A stretch of DNA of 64,000 nucleotides from Gemmatimonadales bacterium (lineage in GTDB: Bacteria > Gemmatimonadota > Glassbacteria > GWA2-58-10): assembly GCA_024278175.1 (NCBI GenBank), contig JAJRTS010000071.1, positions 62,001 through 126,000 on the forward strand, in the 5' to 3' direction. Shown here in pieces: positions 27,007 to 35,196 of the stretch. Position numbers and translations under genes: made by a program. The first letter of the stretch is position 1, and every line of letters begins with the position of its first letter. Under the pieces are notes generated by a model. It made no database searches and had not been told where the DNA came from. It worked only from the letters and a program-made list of their open reading frames with translations.

Positions 27007-27998
27007 CCGCGCCTCCCCCGGTGCCCGCCGTTGTCCATTTTAGCTATTTCCAGGCCGGTTACCCTGACAAACACGTCCTCCAGCGAGGGTCGCACCAGCC
27101 GCGCCTCCGACACTTCTATCCCCCGGCGTTCAAAAAAACCGAACAGCGGCGCCAGGTCAAGGCGTTTTCGGCAGTAGAGGCGTGTACGTCCAGGTTCAAC
27201 CGTTTCCGCGCGTACACCCGCGAACTCTCCGGATAACTCCGCCGCCAGCTGATCCGTGCCGGCGGAAGTGAGGAGTTCGACAACGTGGCCGGCCTCCAGC
27301 GAACTCATCAGTTCATCGAGAGTTCCCACCCGGACAATCCTGCCCGCGACGATAAAGGCGATTCTGGCGCAAAGCCGCTCGGCTTCCTCGATATAATGGG
27401 TGGTCAGAAAAATCGTGGTGCCCCGGCGGTTCAGCCCGGAAAGCAGAGACCTGATCTGCCGCGCGCTGGCCACGTCGATTCCGCTGGTCGGCTCATCGAG
27501 GAACAGGATTCCCGGCCTGTGGATTATCCCCGCCGCGATAGTCAGCTTGCGTTTCATTCCCCTGGAGTAGGTGGCGAACTTGCGCTCCGCCGCCTCGGTG
27601 AGCCCAAATGTTTCCAGCAGGCGCGATGAACGCTGCTCCCGTTCCCGGCCCGGCATTCCATAAAGCGCGGCACAGAACTTCAGGTTCTCCCGGCCGGTAA
27701 GCTCCGGGTACAGATTGCTCTCATCCGGGACGATCCCCATCAGATGCTGGGCCTGCTTGATATCCGCCGTGTAGTCCCTGCCAAAGTAACGGATACGGCC
27801 GCTGTCGGGTCGCGCGAGGCCGGTGAGCATGTTGATTGTCGTGGTCTTGCCGGCGCCGTTGGGTCCCAGGAAACCGAATATCTCACCCTCGCCAACGGAG
27901 AACTCCACGTTTTCCACGGCTCGAAGCCGCCCGAAATATTTGCGCAGCCCGGAAACTTCGATTGCCATCGGCCGCCCATGTTCAAAATCGTTTTGCAC
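27003..27998 (-). CDS. ABC exporter ATP-binding protein
   Basis: 331 residues, NatA/DrrA-like subfamily. Walker A GPNGAGKTTTI, Q-loop IVPDESNLYPELT, signature TYSRGMKRKLTIAAG (S-R-G-M in place of the usual L-S-G-G/S-x-G-M pattern of this subfamily), Walker B ILFLDEPTSGID, H-loop LTTHYIEEAE. A C-terminal domain of about 100 residues (VELLTSAGTDQLAAELSG, then RLVRPSLEDVFVRVTG) is typical of drug or polymer exporters. The GTG at 27998 directly abuts the stop of the small Cys-rich gene, and GAGG lies upstream. A second start ten codons on (MAIEVSGL) is possible. The substrate is unknown. Confidence 0.88.
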   Translation of the reverse strand: MQNDFEHGRPMAIEVSGLRKYFGRLRAVENVEFSVGEGEIFGFLGPNGAGKTTTINMLTGLARPDSGRIRYFGRDYTADIKQAQHLMGIVPDESNLYPELTGRENLKFCAALYGMPGREREQRSSRLLETFGLTEAAERKFATYSRGMKRKLTIAAGIIHRPGILFLDEPTSGIDVASARQIRSLLSGLNRRGTTIFLTTHYIEEAERLCARIAFIVAGRIVRVGTLDELMSSLEAGHVVELLTSAGTDQLAAELSGEFAGVRAETVEPGRTRLYCRKRLDLAPLFGFFERRGIEVSEARLVRPSLEDVFVRVTGLEIAKMDNGGHRGRRG

Positions 27999-28127
27999 TT
28001 ACTTTTCTTCCTCGCAGCAGTGATCTTTCTCGTCGCCGTGACACGCTTCAATCTGCCTGGGACTACATTTGGCGGGTGTTTCTTTCAGGTTTTCAGGCTT
28101 GCTGCACCCAGATCCACAGTTGTTCAT
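27999..28127 (-). CDS. 42-residue Cys-rich small protein between arsR and the ABC ATPase
   Basis: A short gene with good signals: ATG at 28125-28127 preceded by AAGGAG, stop TAA (27999-28001) immediately followed by the GTG of the ATPase. It starts MNNCGSGCSKPE and ends HCCEEEK, with six Cys and two His in 42 residues (one CxxxC, one CC). It has no hydrophobic segment. The composition suggests a cytoplasmic metal- or metalloid-binding peptide. With ArsR upstream and an ABC exporter downstream, I infer a metal-handling unit. No named family is recognised. Confidence 0.72.
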   Translation of the reverse strand: MNNCGSGCSKPENLKETPAKCSPRQIEACHGDEKDHCCEEEK

Positions 28128-28160
28128 GGCCGGCTCCTTCAGTTGTGGTAAATACAATCG

Positions 28161-28445
28161 CTATCTGTTATTCCTTTTGAGCAGGGTGTCAACCTGACGT
28201 TGCCATTCCTCCAGTTTCTCCGTATTGACCTCGTAATGAACGAAATTGCCGCGCTTATCGGCAATCAGCAGCTCGGCATCGCGTAAGATCCGCAGGTGCT
28301 GGCTCACCTCCGCCGGTGTGATTTTTAACCTGGCCGCCAGGGCATTTACACAGAGAGTTTTCTCCTTGAGCAACTGGACAATCCTGATCCTGGAGTCAAC
28401 GGAGAGGGCTTTGAATATCCGGGCCAGTCTGGCCGCATCCTGCAT
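28161..28445 (-). CDS. ArsR-family transcriptional regulator
   Basis: 94 residues, winged helix: LARIFKALSVDSRIRIVQLLKEKTLCVNALAARLKITPAEVSQHLRILRDAELL then the wing ADKRGNFVHYEVN. The ELCVCDL-type metal site of classical ArsR is only partly kept: the Cys in TLCVNAL remains at one position. The inducer may therefore be a thiol-reactive or different metal ligand. ATG follows GGAGG. A near-consensus promoter (28474-28502) lies just upstream, so autoregulation is likely. First gene of arsR, the Cys-rich protein, the ATPase and the permease. Confidence 0.9.
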   Translation of the reverse strand: MQDAARLARIFKALSVDSRIRIVQLLKEKTLCVNALAARLKITPAEVSQHLRILRDAELLIADKRGNFVHYEVNTEKLEEWQRQVDTLLKRNNR

Positions 28446-28473
28446 AACACCTCCAATTTAAGTATCTGCGCGG

Positions 28474-28502
28474 ATAATAATATACTATTCCCCCATTGTC
28501 AA
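28474..28502 (-). promoter_or_regulatory. promoter of the arsR operon
   Basis: Minus strand TTGACA (28497-28502), 17-nt spacer, TATTAT (28474-28479). The spacer and -10 region hold an AT-rich, partly symmetric sequence (GGATAATAATATACTATTCC), a plausible ArsR operator though the symmetry is imperfect. Confidence 0.7.
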
Positions 28503-28605
28503 GTTTTAGTTAAATGCAGCCGTACTATTTTATGGCTCAGAGCTAATATCCTACGGGTTTCCAAGGGGAAAATTAACTCGTTGCCAAAAAAAAGCGATTT
28601 TATCC

Positions 28606-28633
28606 TTGAATTCGTCTCTGGTTTGTGTATAAT
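28606..28633 (+). promoter_or_regulatory. promoter of the M23 peptidase gene
   Basis: Plus strand TTGAAT (28606-28611), 16-nt spacer, perfect TATAAT (28628-28633), about 75 bp before the start codon. Divergent from the arsR promoter. Confidence 0.7.
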
Positions 28634-28708
28634 CGTTAACAGTCGAACTTGCCCTTCGGCGGCAGCCGTTCTTTATTTTCTTAAAACACACCGGTTTTCG
28701 GGTCTGCG

Positions 28709-29635
28709 ATGACATCTAAATCATGGACCATACTTTTCTGCTCTCATAACGGACGACAGCGCGGCGGGATTCGATTGACCGTACCCATGCTGATCGCTCT
28801 GCTGTTGGCATCGTTCTGCCTGCTCTACTTGCCTGGAAAAGCGGTAGTCTCTTCAGTAATCAAAGCTGTCAATATCCATGCACTGGAAAATCTTGAAAAA
28901 GAGAATGAAAGTCTGAGGGCCCAGGTGGGCCGGATAGACAGTCGGATCACAATGCTGGATGCCAGCTTTGGGGCGATGCTGGCGGAAAGCCAGATTTTTC
29001 GGCAGATCGCCGGGTTACCGAAGCTCGAGGACGGGGTTCTGGCGGTGGGTGTCGGTGGTACGATGATGCGTTTCGATGACGACCTGCTGGAGTTCGATTC
29101 CCGGCTGGCTCGCCGGATGAATAGTCAGGAACAGGCGGTGGACGAGTTGCTGCGCCGGGCCGGCCTGGTGAAAATCAGTTTTCAGGACGCCCTGGCCAGA
29201 GTAACCGAAGTCTCGCTTCGCTGGAGTCATCTGCCCATGCTCACACCTACCTCCGGTTACATCTCCAGTACGTTCGGCTACCGGATTCATCCGCTATTCC
29301 ACCAGCGGCAGTACCACACCGGCCTCGATTTTTCCACACCCACCGGAGAGCCGATTTACGCGCCGGCCGATGGGAAAGTGGTGCGCAGCTCCAGAAGCAG
29401 CGGCCTGGGGCTGAGCGTGGTTCTCGACCATGGTTTCGGGATCAGTACGGTATATGGCCACTGCTCACGGCTGGTTGTGGAATCCGGCCAGGAAGTTCGT
29501 CGCGGAGATATTATCGCCTATGTCGGTCGCAGCGGGATCACCACCGGCCCCCACCTGCACTACGAGGTCCATCTCGACGGCCGTCCCACCAACCCGTTCA
29601 ATTATCTTCTGGACCTTTTTCCCGAACGTCTCTGA
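28709..29635 (+). CDS. M23-family metallopeptidase (membrane-anchored, coiled coil)
   Basis: 308 residues. One N-terminal membrane segment (VPMLIALLLASFCLLYLPGKAVV), a coiled-coil stretch (LENLEKENESLRAQVGRIDSRITML) and a C-terminal LytM/M23 domain: STFGYRIHPLFHQRQYHTGLDFS (zinc His and Asp), VVLDHGFGISTVYGHCSRL, TTGPHLHYEVHLDG (HxH). Such proteins cut peptidoglycan cross-links or, when the site is degenerate, activate amidases. Here the metal residues are intact. Monocistronic, with its own promoter at 28606. Confidence 0.9.
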   Translation: MTSKSWTILFCSHNGRQRGGIRLTVPMLIALLLASFCLLYLPGKAVVSSVIKAVNIHALENLEKENESLRAQVGRIDSRITMLDASFGAMLAESQIFRQIAGLPKLEDGVLAVGVGGTMMRFDDDLLEFDSRLARRMNSQEQAVDELLRRAGLVKISFQDALARVTEVSLRWSHLPMLTPTSGYISSTFGYRIHPLFHQRQYHTGLDFSTPTGEPIYAPADGKVVRSSRSSGLGLSVVLDHGFGISTVYGHCSRLVVESGQEVRRGDIIAYVGRSGITTGPHLHYEVHLDGRPTNPFNYLLDLFPERL

Positions 29636-29712
29636 TCATGCCGGGAGTTGGATCACTTTTCTGAAAAGGGCAGTACCCACTGCTCAGCTGTGGCCGGTTC
29701 TGCCCCGGCGCC

Positions 29713-30999
29713 TCAGCCGGCGACCTCGCCGAACAGGTTGCGGATGGCGGCTTTGAGTTTGACACGAAGTATTTTGAAGGAAAAATGACGGGTCGCCAGA
29801 TCGTAGTTATGCTCCACCATTCTCTCCCGCATATCTTTGTCATTTAGTACTTTACGGGCATATGCCACCGCCTCGTCGGTGATAAAATCATCGATCTCGA
29901 TCGCCCGAAAACCCTTGGTGCGGATGTCGAACGAGTAGACCGAGTAGTTGTTCACCAACAGCGGTTTTTTGTAGTAGAGCGCTTCGAGCAGCGCGTTGCC
30001 GAAACCCTCGAACGAGGAGGGAAAGGTAATCAGGTCGGCGTTCTGATAAAGATCGTGAAGGCTGTAAATCTTGCGTCCGTCCGCAGTTGTACCCCGCTCG
30101 TGATTGACTATCTCCGCAGCCATGATCACATCGACGTTCAGCGTCCTGGCATAGGCCAGCACGCGGCCCATGTAGGCGTCCCCTTCGTCACCGGAGTCAT
30201 GGCTGATCACCAGCCGGGCTTTTTTGCCCAGCAGGCTGGCCAGCTCGATAGCGTGCTCAATTCCCTTGCGCTGTACTATTCTGGTGGGTTGAAGGATAAA
30301 AATCTCACCATCGGCAAGGCCAAGTTCGCTGCGAATATTTTCCGTGTAATCATCCATCGGCGGCGGCGGCGTTTCGTAATCCATCACGTTGGGGACCAGG
30401 ATTGAGCTGATCCCGGTGCGCAGAGCGAGCTGGTTGCCCCCCGAGCTGTTGATCACCACGTGCTGCATGTTGTTCAGGTGCGGCGGGAACGCCATGTTGA
30501 GGTATTCCCATATCGCGTTGACCAGGAACCTTTTACGCTCCCAGAAGAAGTCGTGGTGATGGGCGATTGTTTTGATGCCGGTTTCCGAGATTATTTCCGT
30601 CAGCGCAATCCCCAGCGGGATATTCATCGGAATGGTCAGGCAGTTCTCAGCGATCAGCAACTGGATATCGTAACGCTGGATGAAATCGTAGATAGCGTCC
30701 TTGAGCTGCGTTTTGACCTCATGAATCTTCTGCGTAAGCGTGGATGTACGGCGGCTCACACTGAAGCACTGCTGGTTGATGTTGACAATGTCCGGATGCT
30801 TGAAACCGGCCTGTTCCACCAGCATCGACCGCTCAGGAGGCGTATCGAGTTCTCCGGCCAGGTAATAGCACTGCAACCCCATCTCTTCCAGCACCTGGCT
30901 CCACTTCTGAGTTTCCAGGCTCACCCCGTCGGTCCCGGCAAACCTGGTGGAGATAAACCCCACGTTGCGCAGGTTTTCTCTTAAAATCCCGTTGCTCAT
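29713..30999 (-). CDS. GT4-family glycosyltransferase
   Basis: 428 residues, GT-B fold. The N-terminal domain has RFAGTDGVSLETQKW (nucleotide-sugar glycosyltransferase start with a Gly-containing acceptor loop), and HHHDFFWERKRF in the middle. The C-terminal donor domain carries ILQPTRIVQRKGIEHAI and the E-x7-E motif in SSFEGFGNALLEALYYKKPLLV. Divergent from the HAD-GT gene across a 178-bp gap. The neighbouring glucosyl-3-phosphoglycerate synthase and GH13_18 phosphorylase suggest a further sugar may be added to glucosylglycerate, for example a mannosyl unit. Donor and acceptor are not proven. Confidence 0.85.
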   Translation of the reverse strand: MSNGILRENLRNVGFISTRFAGTDGVSLETQKWSQVLEEMGLQCYYLAGELDTPPERSMLVEQAGFKHPDIVNINQQCFSVSRRTSTLTQKIHEVKTQLKDAIYDFIQRYDIQLLIAENCLTIPMNIPLGIALTEIISETGIKTIAHHHDFFWERKRFLVNAIWEYLNMAFPPHLNNMQHVVINSSGGNQLALRTGISSILVPNVMDYETPPPPMDDYTENIRSELGLADGEIFILQPTRIVQRKGIEHAIELASLLGKKARLVISHDSGDEGDAYMGRVLAYARTLNVDVIMAAEIVNHERGTTADGRKIYSLHDLYQNADLITFPSSFEGFGNALLEALYYKKPLLVNNYSVYSFDIRTKGFRAIEIDDFITDEAVAYARKVLNDKDMRERMVEHNYDLATRHFSFKILRVKLKAAIRNLFGEVAG

Positions 31000-31177
31000 G
31001 TCCGCTCCCTTACTTTATACCCGATGAATTCAAGCAAGCTGCCGTTACCGAGGTAATAGTATTTTATCATTTCAGCGCTGATGTCAAATGTTTTTTCAGC
31101 TTTGCAGGGGCGGCTTGCCCCTGCGGATTTATTTCCGTATCTTTGCTGTTAACCCCACGGACAAACATTCGAGAAAA

Positions 31178-33841
31178 ATGCCGATGGATAAAATCGCCGA
31201 AAAACTGACAATACCGGATTACGAAACCTTGTTAAGCGTAGCCTCAAGCTACTGCGACAGGTTGCTCAAGCGCTCGGAGCACACACCCGTTGCCGCGGAC
31301 GAACCGGAAACGCTGCTTCCCGAACTGACAGGGATCCGCCTGGTGCTGTGGGATATTTACGGCACCCTGTTCGCCACCCGCGCCGGGGACCTGGAGGGTT
31401 CGCTGAGTGCGCCGGAAGCAATGCTCGGCGCGTTCGAACTTACCGCGGCACAGTTCGGTTTCGACAGCCTGTTCAGCTCGCCCGCCGAAGCCGCCCTCTG
31501 GACCCGTGAGCGGTACCTGCAACTTATCGACAACGACCAGCAAGGGAAAAGAAAAAATCATTCTCCCTACCCCGAGGTCCGGATCGAATTGATCTGGAAC
31601 TCAATAGTCAGCAAGTTACATGCCAGGGGTTGGCAGCCGCCGTCAGACGACGCAAGGCTGCTCCCGTACCGGATCTCTTTATTCTACGAAATCGCGTTCC
31701 AGCAAGCAGTTATTTATACCGCCGCCTGGCCGGTGCTGAACAGGATCAGGGAGCAGGGCTTTGCCCAGGGCCTGGTCTCCAATGCGCAGTTTTACACCCC
31801 TCTGCTGTTGCATTATTTCATAAACCGTCAGTCCGGGGGCGAGTGCGCCACACCCTGGGAAATATTCGACCCCGGGCTCTGCAGTTTTTCCTACCAGCCC
31901 GAGTTGTCCAAACCCGACCAGTCGCTTTTTACCCCGGTGCTGGAGGAAGCCGGACTCCGGGGAATCTCTCCCGGGGAAATTCTTTACGTGGGCAACGATA
32001 TGTTCAACGACGTTCACGGGGCGTCCAGGCTGGGACTGCGCACAGCCCTGTTCGCCGCGGACAGCGGCTCGCTCAAGCTGCGCAGGGGCAACCCCGCCGC
32101 CGATAGCGCCGCCCCCGACGCCGTAGTCACCGATTTTTGCCAACTGCCCCACGTGCTCTCGGCCGCCACGGCCACAGGCGATAAACGGCTGAAAATGGCG
32201 GTCTGGCACTACCACTTCCGTCCCGGCGGAGTTACCAGCGTGGTGCGCGACACCCTGGCCGCTTTGGCCGAGTCCGGACTATGGGCCGGTTACGAAATAA
32301 CACTGCTGGCTTCGGAAAGTGAATCCGGCGGACGGCCCGGCTGGATCGGGACGCTCAACGAGCTGCCCGGAATGAATGTCAGGATGGTCGATCTGCCCGC
32401 TCTGGCCTACGAGGACCAGGTCTGCGGCACACCTCTGCAATTCGAGAGACTTGCAGAGGTGCAGTGCAAAACACTCAAAGAGGTGCTCGACTATTCCGGC
32501 TGCTCGGCGGCCAATCCGTTCGTGCTCTACGCCCACAACCCCTGCCTGGGCAAAAACCAGGCGGCGGCGGCGGCTGTGGGGCTGCTGGCGCAGTGGGCCG
32601 AACAGGAAAAATTGCCGCTGGTCGTGCTGAACCAGTCCCACGATTTCGCCGAACTTCACCGCCCGGACCGGATTCGTGCCTGGCGCGCCGCCACCTGCCT
32701 GAGTGACGCGGCCCAGGCCCGGCTGCAACTGCCGGAAGTCAATAACATGGTCCATGTCTCCCTGACCGGCCTGGACAGGCAGCGCCTGCTGGCAACCGGC
32801 CTGGAATCGCGCAGTGTGTTCATCCTTCCCAACTCGGTACGGCCAATGTCAGGTCAGCAGGTAAAAAAATGCCCCGCGCTGGCCGAAAAACTTGGCTGCG
32901 AGCAGCCGTACCTGCTGGCCGCCCAGAAAGTGATGCGTCGTAAGAACACGCTGGAACTTCTGCTGGCCACCGCCGCGGTGCGCGCCGGCGGGTTTGATAC
33001 GGCTCTGGTGGTCACCCTGCCGGCGGCCTCGCCACCCGACAGACAGTTCGAGCGGCTGGTGCTCCACTCGGCGGCTATCCTGAAAGTGCCCGCGGTTATC
33101 GGGGTCCGTCGTACCCTGGGCGACAAGGCCCCTGAATTCGAACAGGTGCTGGCCGGCTCCTGCGCGCTGGTGAGCGCCAGCGTGATGGAGGGTTTCGGGA
33201 TGGGGTTTCTGGAGGGCTGGGTGGCGGGTCGGCCCGTGCTGGGGCGCTGGCTGGATGGTCCCTGCGACGATTTCACGGCCAGCGGAGTTGAACTGGACCA
33301 TCTTTACCGCGCCATGCTGATCGACCCCCAGTGGCTTCCCGGCGGGCTGGACGGGCTGACCGGAGCCTACCGCGAAGCCACCGCCAGGCTCAGGCGCGAG
33401 CTGGGATTTGCCCCCCAGAGAGACAGGGAATTCGAGGAGGAATTCACACGCTGCAAGGTACACACGGGGGGCTGCGGCAGGGTGCTGGTTGATTTCGGCG
33501 ACCTGAGCGACAGGATGCAGGCCGGGCTGCTGGAGCGTCTGGCCGCAGACAGCGGGGGCGCTCTGCTGGGCGAAATACTGGAACTGAACCCCCTGCTTGG
33601 CGGTTGGCGCGCGCTGGTGGAGAACGGCGCGGGACTGGTGGAGCGTAACCGCGAGGCCGTCCTGCGCGGCTACGGCCCCGCCATAAAAGCCCGCCGGATG
33701 CATACCCTGATCCGCGCGGCCGCCGCCAGGCTTAGCGATCCGGCCAGGGACGTGCGGGCGCCGGAGGATGGCGGTCGCACGCTGACTCCCCTGCTGACGG
33801 AAACGGTTTCCCCCGGCAAGGCTAGACTGTTATACTTATAA
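31178..33841 (+). CDS. HAD-like phosphatase domain fused to a GT4-type glycosyltransferase
   Basis: 887 residues from the ATG at 31178; upstream in-frame codons cover a GC-rich hairpin (31104-31124) and are unlikely to be coding. N-terminal half: HAD fold with LVLWDIYGTLF (D-x-Y-G-T motif I, as in haloacid-dehalogenase-type members), a cap region, and YVGNDMFNDVHGASRLG (motif IV). C-terminal half from about residue 335: KMAVWHYHFRPGGVTSVVRDTL (GT-B start), NQSHDFAEL, and E-x7-E in VMEGFGMGFLEGW. It ends with a 150-residue helical tail. It precedes gpgS by 49 bp. A fused phosphatase-transferase would suit a phosphorylated sugar-glycerate intermediate, but this is inference. Confidence 0.75.
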   Translation: MPMDKIAEKLTIPDYETLLSVASSYCDRLLKRSEHTPVAADEPETLLPELTGIRLVLWDIYGTLFATRAGDLEGSLSAPEAMLGAFELTAAQFGFDSLFSSPAEAALWTRERYLQLIDNDQQGKRKNHSPYPEVRIELIWNSIVSKLHARGWQPPSDDARLLPYRISLFYEIAFQQAVIYTAAWPVLNRIREQGFAQGLVSNAQFYTPLLLHYFINRQSGGECATPWEIFDPGLCSFSYQPELSKPDQSLFTPVLEEAGLRGISPGEILYVGNDMFNDVHGASRLGLRTALFAADSGSLKLRRGNPAADSAAPDAVVTDFCQLPHVLSAATATGDKRLKMAVWHYHFRPGGVTSVVRDTLAALAESGLWAGYEITLLASESESGGRPGWIGTLNELPGMNVRMVDLPALAYEDQVCGTPLQFERLAEVQCKTLKEVLDYSGCSAANPFVLYAHNPCLGKNQAAAAAVGLLAQWAEQEKLPLVVLNQSHDFAELHRPDRIRAWRAATCLSDAAQARLQLPEVNNMVHVSLTGLDRQRLLATGLESRSVFILPNSVRPMSGQQVKKCPALAEKLGCEQPYLLAAQKVMRRKNTLELLLATAAVRAGGFDTALVVTLPAASPPDRQFERLVLHSAAILKVPAVIGVRRTLGDKAPEFEQVLAGSCALVSASVMEGFGMGFLEGWVAGRPVLGRWLDGPCDDFTASGVELDHLYRAMLIDPQWLPGGLDGLTGAYREATARLRRELGFAPQRDREFEEEFTRCKVHTGGCGRVLVDFGDLSDRMQAGLLERLAADSGGALLGEILELNPLLGGWRALVENGAGLVERNREAVLRGYGPAIKARRMHTLIRAAAARLSDPARDVRAPEDGGRTLTPLLTETVSPGKARLLYL

Positions 33842-33890
33842 TAGTTCTTAAAACATACCTGATTGTAATTATCTTTTGAAAGGTCGACTG

Positions 33891-35117
33891 ATGAGTGATT
33901 TCTATCAGCACGAGGTGATCGCCACGCTGCACCGGCTGGGAGAGTCCTCGCTGGAGAAACTGGAGGACGAGCTGGTGCATAACGCCAGGCGTCGGCCGAT
34001 CGCCCTGATCATTCCCGTTACGCTCGAGGACTCCCGCAACGAAGTTTTTGATTACATTCTCGGCCAGTTGGCCGAAGTCAAGTATGTCAAACGCTACATC
34101 TTCACAGTTGGCAAAACCGGAGAACTCGAGGAGTACGCTCAGATCCAGTCGAAAGTAAAAAACGCAATTCCCGAAGCGACCCTGATCTGGGCCAACAGTC
34201 AACGCATCAGGGGGATGATCGAGAGGATGGAGGCCAGCGACCTGCACGTGGGTGGCGACGGCAAGGGGCGCAGCGTGTGGCTGGCCTACGGTTATGTTAT
34301 CGCCAAGGATGATTGCCGGGTGATGGCGCTCCATGATGCGGATATTGTCAATTACAACAGGGAACTGCTGGCGAGGCTGGTTTATCCTGTGGCCAGCGTG
34401 AGGCATAACTACGAGTTCAGCAAGGGCTATTATTCCCGCGTGGCCGACAGGATGTACGGCCGGGCCACCAGGCTGTTCGTAACCCCGCTTATCCGCGCTT
34501 TCCGCGAGCTGCTGGGGCACAGCACCTTCCTGAGTTACATGGACTCTTTCCGCTACCCGTTGGCCGGGGAGTTCGCGGTCAGCAACAGCCTGGCACGGGC
34601 CAACCAGATTCCCGGCGACTGGGGGCTGGAGATCGGCACACTGGCGGAGGTCTACCGCAACTGCGCGCACAAGCGGATCTGCCAGGTGGATATCGCGGAC
34701 AACTACGAGCACAAACACCAGGAACTGGGCCAGGAAAACATCCGCCGCGGCCTGAGCAGGATGGCGGAGGATATCGCCAAGGTGTTTTTTCGCACGCTGG
34801 CCAGCCAGGGCGCGGTGTTTTCGCCCAACTCGATTCAGTCGCTGGCGGGAATTTATCGCCGTCAGACATATAACCTTACCGAACATCACGAGGCCGATGC
34901 GGCGATCAACGGCCTGCTCTACGACCGTCACTCGGAAATGATCGCCGTGGAGACGTTCGCCCGCTCGCTTGTCAGGGCCGGCGAGGTCTTTTTCGATGAC
35001 CCGCTGGGGCGGCCGCAGATTCCCAACTGGAACCGGGTGCTTTCGGCGGACCCGTCTTTTCTCGAAGACGTTGTCAAACTTCCCGAACAGGACATGGACG
35101 AGGCGGCGAGGTTATAG
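33891..35117 (+). CDS. glucosyl-3-phosphoglycerate synthase-like GT81 enzyme
   Basis: 408 residues. GT-A fold of the GpgS/MpgS group, which transfers glucose (or mannose) from a nucleotide sugar to 3-phosphoglycerate. Seen: RRPIALIIPVTLEDSRNEVFDYIL, the DxD metal motif in MALHDADIVNYN, FSKGYYSRVADRMYGRATRLFVTPLI, RYPLAGEFAVSNSLAR, DWGLEIGTLAEVYRN. These match retaining GT81 enzymes. ATG with AAAGG upstream. The GH13_18 phosphorylase nearby would recycle glucosylglycerate, supporting glucose as the sugar. A mannosyl specificity cannot be excluded. Confidence 0.85.
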   Translation: MSDFYQHEVIATLHRLGESSLEKLEDELVHNARRRPIALIIPVTLEDSRNEVFDYILGQLAEVKYVKRYIFTVGKTGELEEYAQIQSKVKNAIPEATLIWANSQRIRGMIERMEASDLHVGGDGKGRSVWLAYGYVIAKDDCRVMALHDADIVNYNRELLARLVYPVASVRHNYEFSKGYYSRVADRMYGRATRLFVTPLIRAFRELLGHSTFLSYMDSFRYPLAGEFAVSNSLARANQIPGDWGLEIGTLAEVYRNCAHKRICQVDIADNYEHKHQELGQENIRRGLSRMAEDIAKVFFRTLASQGAVFSPNSIQSLAGIYRRQTYNLTEHHEADAAINGLLYDRHSEMIAVETFARSLVRAGEVFFDDPLGRPQIPNWNRVLSADPSFLEDVVKLPEQDMDEAARL

Positions 35118-35196
35118 ACTGCAAGCCGCTTGCGTACAAAAAGTATGAAGAGAAATAACATCCTCTGCATCTCTTCTTACCCGGCTCTCGATGACT

